NCBI GenBank assembly: GCA_016584495.1 | Contig: WAID01000004.1 | Coordinates: 1,612,001 to 1,676,000, forward strand | Length of the DNA stretch: 64,000 nt | Direction: 5' to 3' | Source: Celoporthe dispersa | Lineage: Eukaryota > Ascomycota > Sordariomycetes > Diaporthales > Cryphonectriaceae | Part shown: positions 1-12,835 of the stretch, piece after piece | How the letters are laid out: each line of letters starts with the position of its first letter | Position numbering within the stretch: the stretch's first letter is position 1 | The notes under the pieces: generated by a model | What the model was told of the DNA's origin: nothing | Seen by the model: only the letters and a program-made list of their open reading frames with translations | Databases searched by the model: none | Made by a program: the position numbers and the translations under genes

Positions 1-509
1 CGAAGCTGGACTGGAGCCGATCGCAGGAGGCATTCACGGCGAAACTTCGTGGTGGTGCCATGAGCGGAGACTGTAAGTACTGCTCCAGCCAGCTACAGAG
101 GCAGAGATAGGCACCGCCGGTGTGTGGAGTCCCTCGTAAGCTGACCACGCATCATCTTTATCCAGACACCGAGTTCATCGAGCATCTCAAGTCGCTGTCG
201 CCGTCAAGCGCCGACCTCGAGCTGCGCTCCATGTCGGCCGGCGACGGTGGTGACAGCGACTCCAACGAGCTGCTGCACTTCACCCGGGCCCTGACGGCCA
301 GGCTGGTGGCGAGACGAGACTACGAGCTGACCCAGGCCTGGATGACGGTGTTCCTGCGGCTGCATTTCGACCTCGTCATGGAGAGCGAGGTGCTGCTCGC
401 CGAGCTGAAGCGATGGAAGGCACATCAGGGCAGAGAGAAGGATCGCCTGGACAACCTGGTTGGGTACTGTGGCGGTGTGGTGGGCTTCCTGAGGAGTCCG
501 AGGACATAG
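1..509 (+). CDS. utp21: U3 snoRNP protein Utp21 (WDR36), C-terminal fragment
   Basis: This is the last ~138 codons of a gene that begins before the window. Exons are 1..72 and 166..509; the 93-bp intron has a GTAAGT donor, a CTGAC branch site near 141 and a CAG acceptor, and joins the frames exactly. The protein matches the Utp21 C-terminal domain: LSPSSADLELRS, then a helical stretch with RRDYELTQAWMTVFLRLH, ending NLVGYCGGVVGFLRSPR. Utp21 is a WD-repeat subunit of the UtpB/SSU processome that acts in the nucleolus on 18S pre-rRNA; the WD repeats lie outside the window. It is tail to tail with the MFS gene, separated by 219 bp of GA-rich DNA. Identification rests on family knowledge of this C-terminal domain. 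Confidence 0.88.
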
Positions 510-728
510 CGGATGGAAGAAGTGGTCGTATCATTTGAGAGAGAGAAAGAGAGAAAGAGAGGGAACATCGTTTTCTCTCGGATACACCAAGAGCTACATT
601 GAGAATAAGATTTTTTTCTTTCTTTCTTTCTATCAGGGTATCTCTGGTCTATTCCGTCTATGCGCTCTCTATATCTATACAAGTGTATATCAGATATTGC
701 CTGCCAGCTGTTTTGTGGGGTATCGTAA

Positions 729-2969
729 TTATACTTCCTCCTTCTTTGGACCGGCCATTTTCTCATCAGTCATATCCCTCCCCTCCCCACCTCTCTCCTC
801 CGCCGCCTGCTTCTCGACATCGCCCCGGGGGTGGTCAACGCCGCCACCAGGCTTATGGCTGCCCTGCGTCCCCACACGCAGGAACGGGACGAACAAGCAG
901 CTAAAGGCCGCCAGCGCCACAGATACCTGGTAGGTGCGGGTGAACTTGAGCATGGGCTGTGTCTGGCCTGCGGGGGAGACCTCGACGGAGGTGTAGACGG
1001 CCGTGGCGATGCCGAGGGCGACGGTGCAGGAGAGGCGGATGAGGGTGTTCATTATCCCGCTTGCGAGGCCTTGTTGTTGGGGTGGGAGGGATTGCATTAC
1101 GTACATCTGCAGAGGAACAATGTCAGTCCGGAGTACTGTTTGAGGCTGGGGATTCACAAAAAAAAAGGACGTGATGCATTTTCTTAGGATTTTTGTTTCC
1201 AAGAGAGAGAAAAAAAGAAAAAGAATGTACATTAGCCACATTGAATTGGAAGTCCGCCCCGACAACGTTCAGGATCAATGCCGGAAAGGTAAAGGCCCAG
1301 TACGAGCTGTCAGGCTTCATAAAGGACAGGAGCAGGTTGGCAGCCAGGTACGACAGCGACCCGGCGGCCATGATCAGGGTGTTGTTGACCTTGTGGAGGA
1401 TGCTCCCGATGAGGACGTTCCAGGACAGGCCGGCGACAACCTGCGGCAGGAGGTGGACGGCGATGCTCAGGGCATCCCACTGTTTGACCTCCTGCATGAA
1501 GTAGGCCAGATAGAAGGAGGTGGACTGGAAGGACATGAAGCCGAAGACGGCGACGACCATGATCTTGAGAAGAAGGATGGTTTGGTAACTGATTAGAACC
1601 TGGTAGCACTAAAAGAAGAGGAGGAGGGAGGGAGGGAGACAGTATGCATTGAGCTGACGTACGAGGTTGAAATTCCTATCTTTCCAGATAAAAGGCGGCA
1701 TCATGGGATTGGAATATTTGGTCTCCCAGTACATGAAGACACCGATGAGGAGAATGCCCAGGACCAGCAGGCAGAGAGTCACTGGGGAATCCCAACCATC
1801 TGTGGGACCTAGACTGTATTGTTATATCCCATGTTAGACGACGATACGGAGATGTGGATTTCAGAGGAGGTCAGACTGCAGAGAGACGTACGTGATTCCA
1901 GCGGACAGCATTCCCGTCCCGAACAAGGTGAGGACAGCCCCAAGCCAGTCAAACGTCTTGACAAACATACCAAGACGCTCCCTGACGGGCTGTCCAGGAG
2001 TGTACGCCTCGACGTTGGGCACGGCCCACAGCGCAAAGAGGAAGAATACCGCCCAGAGCATAGCGATGAAATAAAACGAAGCCCTCCACTGTTGTTGCGC
2101 AGATATTGATCAGCTCAACATACGTCAGCGGGACCCAAAAAGAAAAAAAAGAAGAAGAAGAAGAAGACAAAAGGAGTGACTCAGGCATAACATACACTAA
2201 AGATCTTGGTGGCGATACCACAGGTGATGCTTCCCAGCACAAAGCCGAGGGGGTTCCCGGCCGAGAACGCGGCAAAGGCCATGTTCTTCCTCTTGCTCGG
2301 CCTCCCGTACGCCTGGCCCAGGATGCCACCAGCAGGCGGGACGACCATGGCGCAGCTGATTCCCAGCACGCCCAGGACAATGTCCATCCAGAAGGGGTTC
2401 TGCGCAAAGCCCAGCAGCAGGACAAAGACGGCGAAGGAGCCCATGCCCGCCAGGAACACCAGCTTGCGGCCCAGCAGGTCGGACAGCTGGCCGACGGCGA
2501 GCTGGAAGGCGCCCGCGGTCAGGGTGGAGGCGGCGGCGATCCAGACGATCTGTGACTGGGTCATGTGCAGGTCGGCGCCGATGGAGGCGGTCACGATGGA
2601 CGAGGCCCCGACGAGGAAGGCCGACGTCGACATGGCGATGGTGGCCTGCGCCACGAACGAGACCTCCTGGGCCGTGTTCCTGAAGCATGCTGGCCGGCGC
2701 CCGATCTCCTGGACCAGGGACTGCACGCGAGAGACTGTGTGGCTCAGGTGGCTGTGGTGGCGATGGAGCTCGCCGTGGTCGTCGTCATCGCCGCTGTGCT
2801 GTTGGTGGTCGTCATCACGGGGACGAGAGGAAGAGGAGATGGGCATGGTGATGTCATGAACGCTCGTGTCGGTCTCGTCCTTCGGGCTGTAGGCGTACTG
2901 GGACGGTGGCGTGATCGTGCCCTCGTCGCCTCCAGAGTCGTCATTACTCTTCTTCTTCACGTCGGCCAT
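729..2969 (-). CDS. MFS multidrug/small-molecule exporter, 14-TMS (DHA2-like)
   Basis: Five exons on the minus strand: 2196..2969, 1892..2088, 1663..1813, 1231..1563 and 729..1106, giving 610 residues. All four introns (107, 78, 99, 124 bp) have GT donors (GTATGT, GTACGT, GTACGT, GTACAT) and keep phase. After ~90 hydrophilic His/Asp-rich residues come about 14 hydrophobic segments. Motif A is visible in the loop after helix 2 (GQLSDLLGRK), and a helix-5 stretch (AFSAGNPLGFVLG) fits motif C. The closest family is the fungal Atr1-like/DHA2 drug:H+ antiporters of the plasma or vacuolar membrane; the substrate cannot be read from sequence. The exon 3/4 junction was placed at AAG|ATC so that the protein reads NFNLIMVVAVFGFMSF, as in homologues; an acceptor further upstream is also in frame. 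No biosynthetic genes lie beside it. Confidence 0.88.
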
Positions 2970-3962
2970 GATGAATGGACTGACCGGAGAAGAGGTGGAA
3001 CATCTACTCTACAGTACTGTACAAAAGAAAAGACCAAATAAACAAGCAAAAAGTCAGGAGAAGCCATGGTGTGCGCGCGATCTGGGTGTCCACCTTTCGC
3101 CATCTTATCTGGGGCGGGATGTGGGAGAGAATGGAGGCTCTAGTCAGGGTGCGGTCGACGATGGGTCTTTGGTGGGTCGATCAATTGTCACTCGTGGGAA
3201 GGGGTGCTAATGTAATTCCGTCACCTGCCGCCGCGTCTGTCACTTCTCAGCCCTTGAAAGGAGAAAGAAAAAAAGAAATAAATAAAAAAAAGAGAGAAGA
3301 AAAAGAAGAATAAAAAAAGACAGAAACCTCCTTTATTTTACCGACTATGATTACAGTTCACTCGAGTCCACCGATCTTACAATGTCCTCTCAATGCGCTT
3401 CCGCCGTGTCAAGTAGATCCCGTTAGTCCGTATATCCGACCAGTGGCATCGCGACGGAACCCAAAAAGCTTCTTCGCCTTTCTTCTGCGCCAGACTTCAC
3501 CTAGAAGACCCGTCCTGCTCCTGGCGAGCATCTCATTACTAGTATCTATGTTCACCGGGACATGTGTACTACCTGTACGACCCTGCCAGGCTGCACTCTT
3601 GTTGGCATGCCTGTGTGGTCTGTCGTGATGCGAGCCAGGCCGCTGCTTAGCCGCCCCAAGGACAGCCATCCAGCAAGGAGAAGTAGACGTCAGTATTCAG
3701 AGGTTCTTGCTCCCAGCAGCACCACACAATTCTTTTGAGTCCTCGCAGGCGGGCTCTCGCTCATCACTGTGGCGGACGCCATGCTTGAGACCTTGGCGCT
3801 GGATGGATCCTCGCAGCAAGTCTTGTGAGGGCATTGATCCGTTATTGACAAAAAAGTCTCATCAGGCAGACCATCATCTCTCGTTCCCGCCTCCAGGCGA
3901 CAACAACAATAAGAAATGGTTGCATACACCCCGTCGATGACTGGCTGGCTGACTGACTGGGA

Positions 3963-3995
<33 letters not shown>

Positions 3996-6900
3996 TTTCC
4001 TTTCTTCTTTTTTTTCTATTCTCTCTCTGTCTCTCTCTTTCTCCTCTTTTCATTTTATGCGCAGCTGACATGTGACAACTCGAATGTTACACGCCATGGC
4101 GACATACCTTACACACCACACAACGGGCCGATGCGCATAAACGTTCGGCTCGACAAAGCGAACAAAGTGGAGCGCCCTATCTGGCAGGTCTGGACGGTGG
4201 ACACTCGCAATCCCTCGCTACTGGCCGTGTGGCCAACCAGCCCCCCTCGGCGGCACGCCCCATGGCAAGCATACTCACGCATAGAGAGGTCCAGTTTCAG
4301 ATCATCTGGAGTTTCAGACGGGATCGTCGGCCGGCCGGGTGATCAGCTGAGGGGATCTGTCCTGGTCCTGGGCCTGTGTACCAGAGCAGGTGGCGGCTGG
4401 ATGGATATGCATGCGAGCAAGCTTCTTTTCCCGCCCCGTCTGATGAACACCCCACAGCCCAGCCCGCCCTGTGCAGCGGGCGGCCAGGCAGGGAGGCAGG
4501 CGGGCGGGCGGGCACACTGACGGACTGAACTGGACTGGCAATCAAACGTTGGGATTTGACCTGCATACCCGCATCAAAGCCGGGTCTAAAGCCCCGCCGA
4601 CCGGTTTCCTGGCTCAGACTTGGTAAATAATGTATGGGGGGAAAGGGAGGGAGGGGAGACGATGCTGCCGCGGCATGTGCAGCCGGAGAGATCTGGTCTG
4701 GGGTGCATGCAGGATGCTTCCGCTCGAGAATCATCTCAAGTAAATGATTCTCGTCTGAGCATGGCTCTGGAAAGTGTGTGCATGTGTGTGTGGTGTGATG
4801 TGTTGTGTAGCGGACTCGCAGCCAACATCAGGCGAACTTCCTTCGTCGCCACCGTTCGGACGGTTCCATCATCATCAAGCAGGTCAATGTTTCAGCCCTG
4901 GCTATCCGAACTCCGTCCCTCGTCAAACCTGACAGCCGTGACAGGGCGGGGAAAGGGTCCCAAATGGGGACATCGGCCCGCTCTCGCACTTGATCAGATC
5001 AAGAGAATCAAGGGAAAGATAGAAAGAGAAAAAGAAAAACGAAAAAAAAATCCTACAAAAATTAGCAAGGAAAAAGAGGAAAAGACCTGAAAGAGACAAG
5101 CGCCGACATCAGATCAGATCCAACCCCCCCCCCCCTCTCTCTCGCTCCTCTCCAAAAATTCGGACGCTTCCGATCCGGTGTCAACAAGACTCTCTAGCCC
5201 CCCTCCACCCCCCCCTCGTCTAAGACAAACAAACGCTCATGGAGCAGCCGCTGCAGCCAGCGGCCCAGCGAGACCCTTCGAATTCAAACTCGGGAATCAC
5301 CTGTCGGCCGTTATTGCGGGGAAACTCTCTGGTGGTAGGGGTGAGATATCCAGGAACAAAAAAGCCCAATCGACACGAGCTGGAAAGGCGGCCCATCTCC
5401 CGGGCCCCCTTCACGTCAGTGAGCGCCGAGCGGCGAGGAAGTAGGCTGCGTAGCAATTAGAAGACCTGGTACCCTGGGTAACATTCCGGGGCGAGCCTGA
5501 CCTTGAAAGCTGCACGGATGACCGTCTTTAATCAATGAGAACCAGACTTTGGAAACAGCTGGCACCGTACACGGAAGTGGAAGAGTCGAGAGTCGATCCG
5601 CGCGCCACGCTTTCCCAGCCATGGAAAGCATTAAGCGAGCAGACAGGGGTTCTCGTCTCCCTTCTCCTCTTCTTTGGGACGTCGCGAGCAGTTCCCTCGC
5701 CGGGAGACAGAGTAGCTGCCAGGCGCTATCTTTCAAGGAAGGCTGCTCCGTGACAGGCGAGCCCTGGGCATGTCAGTCTCGCGGGCAGATACCTGGCACA
5801 GCAGCCCCTTGTGGAAAAATGATGCCTGTTTTCGGCCAAGCTCAGCCTGATCCTTGAACAGTGCCACGTGGTGGAAGACAACCGCAGTGATAGAGCAGAG
5901 CGAGGGCATACGGGGAAGGTTTGCCAGAGGCAACCGGACCATGGCAGCAGGATGTCAAGGTTGCGGCTAGGTTTCAGAAAGAAGGTCAACCCAAAAGGGC
6001 ATGATGGTCTATCGCATGCCGTTGAAGGAGGGACCTCGCCTAGGCTGCGACCTAAAGTTGGTCGGTCAAGGCAGTTCTACCAGCCACTTCCCGTTGACAG
6101 ATCTGGATCCATATGCAGGTCAAATGCATCGTATCTCTGGACCCCTCCTCCATATACGACATTGGAGCTAGCTGCCTGGCTTGTCGGGGGCCACTTGTGC
6201 TCACCGGATCGACCGGTAAGGCGATGATCAAGAAGATGAGATGGTCTTTGGGATCGGATGATATGAGTGAAGGCCCAACTGTGCCATAAGGATTGGGAGT
6301 TTCGGCCCGCCCACCGTGATTTAACTGCTCTATAATAACACAGTAGAATAGGGCAGCGCAGGATGCAGCATAAGCCGTGTGCGCATCACACCGCGTGACC
6401 CTTCGACTGCTCGGGTTTTCCCCGCTGTGGCCATACCCTGGATCTGAAGAGCCTGTCAGGCCTGCCTGGCTACAAGCAGAGAACGTCATGGTCGTCAATG
6501 AGCCTTGGTGGCGGGCTGTCTCAGCTGGTGGGCGTTCTTGTGTGTGTGAGAAAACCGGGGTGGGGAGGGGGGGTCTCAGGCCTGAGCATTTCTTCTGATA
6601 GCAAGAGCAGACTTGCAGGTTTCAACTCGAAGCCCGGAGGGCAAAGAGGGCTATACTTCTGAATGAGCGTGAGCAATGTCCGGAACTTCCGCTCACGAGT
6701 TTTTGGCCCCAGCGTTTCAGGTCGAAGCCGATGATCAGCCGCTCGTCTATGCTTCTGGGGAACCTGAGGGGCCTCGCTGGTTGGTCTGTCCTACGGGCGT
6801 CAAGGACTTTCGCCTGGTTCGGCACTGTACACAGCAACCAAGGTTTACCATCATTATGGGCAGGAAAGCGGGGAGGAGGGAGCCGATAGCGCGCCACCCG

Positions 6901-8819
6901 CCCTTGCCCAGCGACCAAGCGAGGTTGGGAGACATGTCTCTTGTCGAACATTGGTTATGGGAGAGCGGAGGAGAGCTGGCACCCAATCATCACCGGCTTG
7001 ATCTATTGGCACCTGCGCAAGCGCCAATCCATCGCACAAGAGCGGTGCCAAACAAGGCTGCATCAGGCACGGCAGCGCGGGAGGATAACCCAGCAGACAA
7101 GCAGGGTGTGTGGCGAGCCAGGCGAGGCAGCGAGGAAGCAGAACGGCACAGCACCACTGCCGCTCACCCAAGCGACCTGATCATCTCCTCCACACCAGAC
7201 CGGAGACCGAAGAAATGCCGTCATCTGGTCCTCGAATACGGTATTGGGATGGCTTCCCTGAATGTCTCGTGCCCATCCAAATCGTGACAAGCGTAGAGAT
7301 CCACAGCGGCTCGGTGAAGGTGCCTCTGGTCCCTCTTGATCGAGATAGGTGGCTGCTTGAACAGGTCATGGGGGTTCGGATTGAAGCGCCCGGAAGCAGG
7401 CAGCAGACAACCACGTAGCGGCGCCCTCCTCACCGGCCGGGCAGCCAGCCTGTCAGCCTGTGCACCCAGGCGCGGTAGCCAGGTTGAACAGCAGGCCAGA
7501 CCCTCTCGAGGTAAATTGACCTGCAAGATTGATGAGCAGCCAGGCACAAGGCATGGGCTAGCTCAGGTACCAGCTCCCAGAAGCCCACGTGGCGCCTGTC
7601 AACAAGCACGGTCCTGCCATCTTCTGCGCTGGCGTGCCTCCTCCTGCTCGTCCACAAGGTCTAGGTCAAAGCATACATCGCCGAGCAAAAGCACCTGCGG
7701 AGATCGCATCCCACATACTACCCAGACCAACAGGGCGGGATCATACTTCCTACCGTACTCTGAAAGTATGAAACAATGCTATTTGTGATCTCTCTTAACG
7801 GATGTCAGCATACACTCAGGTACTGTGCTGAATTTGATGTTGAACTGGGGCCAGGCCAGAAGCACGATCTGCAATCTGGTGGCGCGGCGTACCACAGCAG
7901 ATCAGATCAGGGTACAGTTTAGCTTACATTTCTCTGAGTCTGGGGAAGAGGAGCCCTTGTAGCTGGACCCATCGCTTCGAGAACGCGCATTGCCTGTAGG
8001 TTGCCTCGAGACGTGTACTCACCATGGCACAGCCGGAATGTTGGATGCCTACTGTGCAGCTACAGCCAAAAGAAAAGAAAGAAAAAGAAAAGAACAGCCT
8101 GCAGCGGGTCAGCAGCACCCGATACAGGACCCCCTGCGGAGCCTCGAGCATTGATTTTGAGACGCCAGGGCAAACAACAGAAGGGATGCGCGGCGCGTTC
8201 GTCCCATCTCGCCAGAGCGCGTATTCCTGGTCTCCAAGGGAAGATCATTGTGGCTACCATTGGACGAAGGAAACGACAGGCCTCGTCTCTTGTTCCACGG
8301 CACAACAACAACGAGATCTCGAGCCAACTCGATGGGATGCTGCAGTCCCTCCCGCCCTGGAGCGTGGAGCAGCAACAACAAGCTTGGGATTGCCCTGCTA
8401 CTTGTCGCCTCAGGACGTTGGGCCTAACAAGCCCGCTAGCACGATGCGACTGTAATCAGTGTCGCGAGGATCCCCTTCAGGGAGCATGGCGGCGGCCGGT
8501 CCTCGCTCCAGGGACGTTGGTGGCTAAGGTGGCCTGCCGGCGTACGCCCGTGGCTCTGGCACCAGGGGGCAGGGAAGAGCTGCGATTGGCTCCTGGGCCT
8601 GCTGCGGGCCGTGTGGAAGTGCTTCTGAAGGGCCCTCTAGCTGGCAACCATGACGGCTTCGACTCAGGGTGTCGCTCGCGAGTCGTTAGCCGGAGTTTTA
8701 GCGGTCTGGCAAGGCCCTGAGGAGGGCCCTGGACAGACGTGCTGACACCCCGCCTGACGAAATGCTTGGCAGAGCATAGGCGCTATCGTGTTCGGCAAAG
8801 CTGAGCCCGCCGTGACCAG

Positions 8820-8840
8820 TTTTTTTTTGGGGGGGGGGGG
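8820..8840 (+). repeat. T9G12 homopolymer junction
   Basis: Nine T followed by twelve G. This run is likely to be length-uncertain in the assembly. Confidence 0.9.
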
Positions 8841-9101
8841 TGGATATGCTGGCCGAGGGTGGGCCCCGATGTCCAGGCGTGTAAAGTCTGGTAAGAGCCC
8901 TCCGCGCGATGAGATGTTCTTGTGTTGAGAGGAATAAGGGCTGTCAATGCATCAAACGCATGGCTTGCGACAGGACCGAGTCTCGCTCAAACCAGGACCG
9001 GATCCGACCCGAGCACCTGGGAGACGCCCCATATGCCGTGGTGCAATCGGGTCCCGTCACCGTCTGTCTCACCACAACCAGGAGAGCCAAGGGGAGGCGG
9101 C

Positions 9102-9102
<1 letters not shown>

Positions 9103-9135
<33 letters not shown>
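9103..9135 (+). repeat. (TG)n microsatellite
   Basis: About sixteen TG units, followed by a short GA-rich tract (9141-9170). It has no coding context. Confidence 0.95.
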
Positions 9136-9139
<4 letters not shown>

Positions 9140-11570
9140 ATGAGAGAAAGAGAGAGAGAGAGACAGAGAGACTGGCGGCTCGAGACCCAGTCGTACAAAC
9201 AAAAAAGAAAAAAGTCTGTGGGGCCCCGCGCGAAGATCTCACTCAGGCCCCGGCTGGACCTTTTTCATCTTTTGAAGCTGTGACGAGACAGAACGCTCGG
9301 CCGAAACCCATGGTTCCCTCCTCTAGCTACTTTTCAAGATCAGGGACGACGTCAATGCAGCGCCTGACCTGCTTGAAGAATGGTAGACCTCGCTTGGGAA
9401 TTCGTAGCTGGTGGGGGGAGGAGGATTGGTGTGGGGTGGAGATGGGGGGGGGGCGGCGAGTTTGGATGGGGAAAGGGAATCGACGAGCCGAGGCTGATGG
9501 AGGTTGAGGCTGAAGGCATAAAGGTGGCGGTCGATCCAAGGCTGGCTGGCAGGCGCGAGCAGTGGTAAGGCCACAGAGGGAAGGGGCGGTACTGAGGTGC
9601 TAAGGTAGGGAGGAGCAGGTAGGTACGTACTATGACTGTCGCAGTGAGACTCTACTCACACGGTACTATGGCAGACAGCAGGATTGGTTCTTCTTATTGC
9701 CCTTACTATGAGCTAGGAGGAGATGAGCCGTCCCAGTCTTGTCTTTTTTTTTTTTTTTACTTCTCGCCTTGCCACCATACAAAACTTGGATGTATTCACC
9801 ACATGCACTGTATCCTCACAGTACTGGTCTCGACATGCGACGTGACGTCGAGTTATCTCGCTCGATTCCCAAGCCAGCGAGGCCACCATGGCTCTGACCA
9901 CAGACCGTCTCCCCACAGCGTACTTGGTATGTAGTATTGTGTACTGTGACTGTGGCAGCCACGCAGCAGCATTATTATTCGACCCACAGAAACCAGTTGC
10001 GGGGAGCCCTGGCCTGCAATCCGTGCCGCGCCCACCACTATTGCAACCTCATCTCCTCACCAAGCCTGGCATTACCTGGCCACCTCCTCGCTTTATTTTT
10101 TTTTTCCTCTCTCTCTCTTCCCCAACCCCGCGGGGACGAATCCGAACATGGACTGGTCGCCCTCCTGGGGTCGAATCAAGTCGAGAGCCCCCTCTTGACC
10201 GCCATCCCCACCTTTCGTGGCTGGGCCTAACTCGACCACCGCTCGCTCGCGTGTCGTGACGGTCAGGCGCTGCCACCCCGCCCTCTCTGGCTTGTCCTTG
10301 AAGCAGGAGGAGGGGGGAGAGGAGGTCTTGACGGGAAAGGGATGGATCTCATCCCCAGCGCCATCCATCACATTACATACGATCTTGTACCCGCTGGTCC
10401 TTGGATGAGCTGCCGGGCCGGTGTTTTAGCAAACGCGGGGCAGGGGGGAAGAAACGGTTGATTTTTTATTTTCTTTATTTTTTAAAGAGAGAGGCCAATT
10501 CATTTCAACTCTGTCGTGCTCCGAGAGGTGTGTGTGCCATTAGGTCCCGAGTACGGAGCACACGGCACACAGAGATTTTGCTTGTTGGGCCGGACAGAGT
10601 TCGAGGGCGCCCACATGCAAGCATTCTTTCTCCACCCCCATTCTTTAACCTGTCTCGTCACAGCACCCCAGTGGAACTGCAATGACTGCTGACAGGCAAC
10701 CTCTTTTTTTTTTTTTTTTGTCCTCTCTCTCTTTCTTTTCTTCTTCTCGAGGGCCCGGGTATAACTGCGCAGGCCTACTACTTAGGCTACTGTAGGCATA
10801 GATTTTCCCAACCTTGCAGTAGCCACTTGCAGGATGCAGAACCTTCCTGCAGTGGGCATTGGGCACGCATAGATGGGGGGAGGGAGGGGAGGAGGGGGCC
10901 AGGGGCGCTCTTTCCTACTCTCCACATGGCGAGGACGGCAAGAGGAAGTGACGAGAGGGCAGCAGGGCAGGGCAGGAGAAGCAAGAAGAAGGGAAGGCGG
11001 GGGTGGGCACGCACACTATGCGGTGACTAGGTACTCCCAGCATGATCTGCCTCCAGGCCCGTTAATCTAGACGAACCCTGCTTGGGTCTTGGCTCTGGCG
11101 CAGGCCGGAGCTTTCGAGGAGGAGAACTGGTCTCTCTATGCCCTTCTGGATCCTCCTTCGTCCGTGGTGTCGACTATCCTGGCTAGCCCCTCGGCCCCTC
11201 GACGGCGACAACCATACTTTCTGCTTGCCCTCCAGGCCCTCTCTCCAGAAACCCTCCCACACCCAGTCGCCTGCTGCTAGGTCGTCTTATACTTCCATCC
11301 CACCATCTTTCCACTGCCATAGCTTATTTGCCTCCCCTGTCCACACATCACCACTCTCCCTGGATCTGCCGCCAGATACCTCGATCTCGCTCACTCGCCC
11401 ACTCGCCCAATCACCCACCTCCTCCTTCTGGCGTGACGCCAGCCTCTCGTCCTCGCTCTCGCCCTCGCCCGCCTGCCCGCCACAGAGGCCTGTTCTTCCC
11501 GTCGCCCGGCAGACTTATATTGCCCCCTGCCAATATATCTCATCGTCTTGATACACACACTCGCATGCAC

Positions 11571-11620
11571 GCACACACACACACACACACACACGCACGC
11601 ACGCACGCACACGCACACGC
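11571..11620 (+). repeat. (AC)n/(ACGC)n microsatellite
   Basis: AC dinucleotides grade into ACGC units. It lies 1.2 kb upstream of the xyr1 start, in the presumed promoter/leader region. Confidence 0.95.
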
Positions 11621-12835
11621 TCCCGTGCTGTGGGGTCGATCCCCATGTCACCCCGTCTTTGGGCCTCTGAGCCATCGCTTCCGCTGCTGACCTCCACCTC
11701 GCCTACCACGACGGAATACGCTGCATGACGTTCATTCCCCGTGCCTGTCGCAGAGAGGAGTGCTAAAAGGACTACCGACACACTCCACTGCCAACTGTGG
11801 CCATCCTCGAAGTCGCTCACCTGCTCACTCACTCGCTCGCCCTCCAACCCCCCCACCAGATCGAGCTGTCGGGACCACTGGTAGGGACGCACAATCTCTC
11901 TCGACCCGGTCCTCTGTCTACGGTTCGCTCCGGGTTCTTCTGAAGCCGGAGTCCAATTGAGTCACCGGGCGAACGTAACGAAAGGCCTTTGGGGGGAGGA
12001 CGAGGAAGAAGAAGAAGAAACGAAGAAGTACTTACTGACCAGCCACACGGAGAGCAACACACGATCGAATCAAACGTCTGCATCTTGAAGTCCGGTACGG
12101 CAAATTCCTTCCTCCAGGCTCGTGTCCACAGCTGCCCTGTTTTCCTGAGGTAGGTAGACCCCAAAGAAGAGTCTCGCCTCTCACACGGCATGTTGTACGC
12201 TCTTCTAGATCATGCAAGGCCCTGTAGTACGGGGTGCACACCACCACCCCCTTTCCCCATGCCTCCTCCCCCCGGATTCACATCTTTGTTCATGCCGGTA
12301 GGCTTCGTCCGAACCTGATGATCACCTGGGATCATTCGATGAGCCAAAAAGAGAAAAAAGTAGGGCAAAAAGAAATTTTTTGTTTCGTGTTGTGGATGCT
12401 GTTGGTTGTCTCGAAGTCGGGTCGGTCAGCTCTGCATGCCTCCACACCAGCTCTTAGTCTCAGACAGCCTGCCTCACGCTACCGGTGTTTTTTCTTTTTT
12501 TTAAACTGCCACACGTTGTAGAGAGATTGCTAACATCAAATCTTACCGGGAGCCTAGCCAGGTCTCTGGGGCTGGTACTTATATATGAGGTCAATCTTAC
12601 TTGTTCTCAGCATCGACAGAGCGGTCCTCGGTTGTCAGAAGAGACAGGACAGACACTGAGGCGGCCTGAGTTGCGACGACGACGACCTCACGCAAAGTCA
12701 TGCACAAGCACCATTCGATCTAACTCAAGGCCTTACTTAGCTGGCTCCTGTCATCCTCAGCGGAAGAAAACACTCTCTCATCTGGTTACCCAGGCGCCGA
12801 GGTCTTCGTTATCTTCATCAACTCCCATCTTCATC

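Larger units (their letters stand above)
2970..12835. other. 9.9-kb stretch without recognisable gene, upstream of xyr1
   Basis: It lies between the divergent MFS and xyr1 starts. It contains CT-rich tracts (about 3960-4045, 10100-10130, 10700-10745), poly-C runs near 5127 and 5205, a T9G12 run, a (GT)n and an (AC)n microsatellite, and many small stop-limited frames. The longest open frames (8001-8720 and 6676-7287 on +) show no domain, no codon-like periodicity that I can see, and no plausible splice partners. The last few hundred bases must include the xyr1 promoter and leader. I see no transposon ends. A long non-coding RNA, or a gene broken by base-calling errors, cannot be excluded. Confidence 0.6.

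Noticed and set aside
6676..7287. 203-codon + strand open frame in the 9.9-kb gap
   Set aside because: It overlaps several equally long frames in other phases and has no motif, so chance is likely.
8001..8720. 239-codon + strand open frame in the 9.9-kb gap
   Set aside because: No recognisable domain, mixed low-complexity composition, no splice partners; kept only as part of the gap description.
10130..10190. tRNA-like B-box (GGGGTCGAATC)
   Set aside because: No matching A-box or cloverleaf could be drawn around it; other TCGA-type hits elsewhere also failed.
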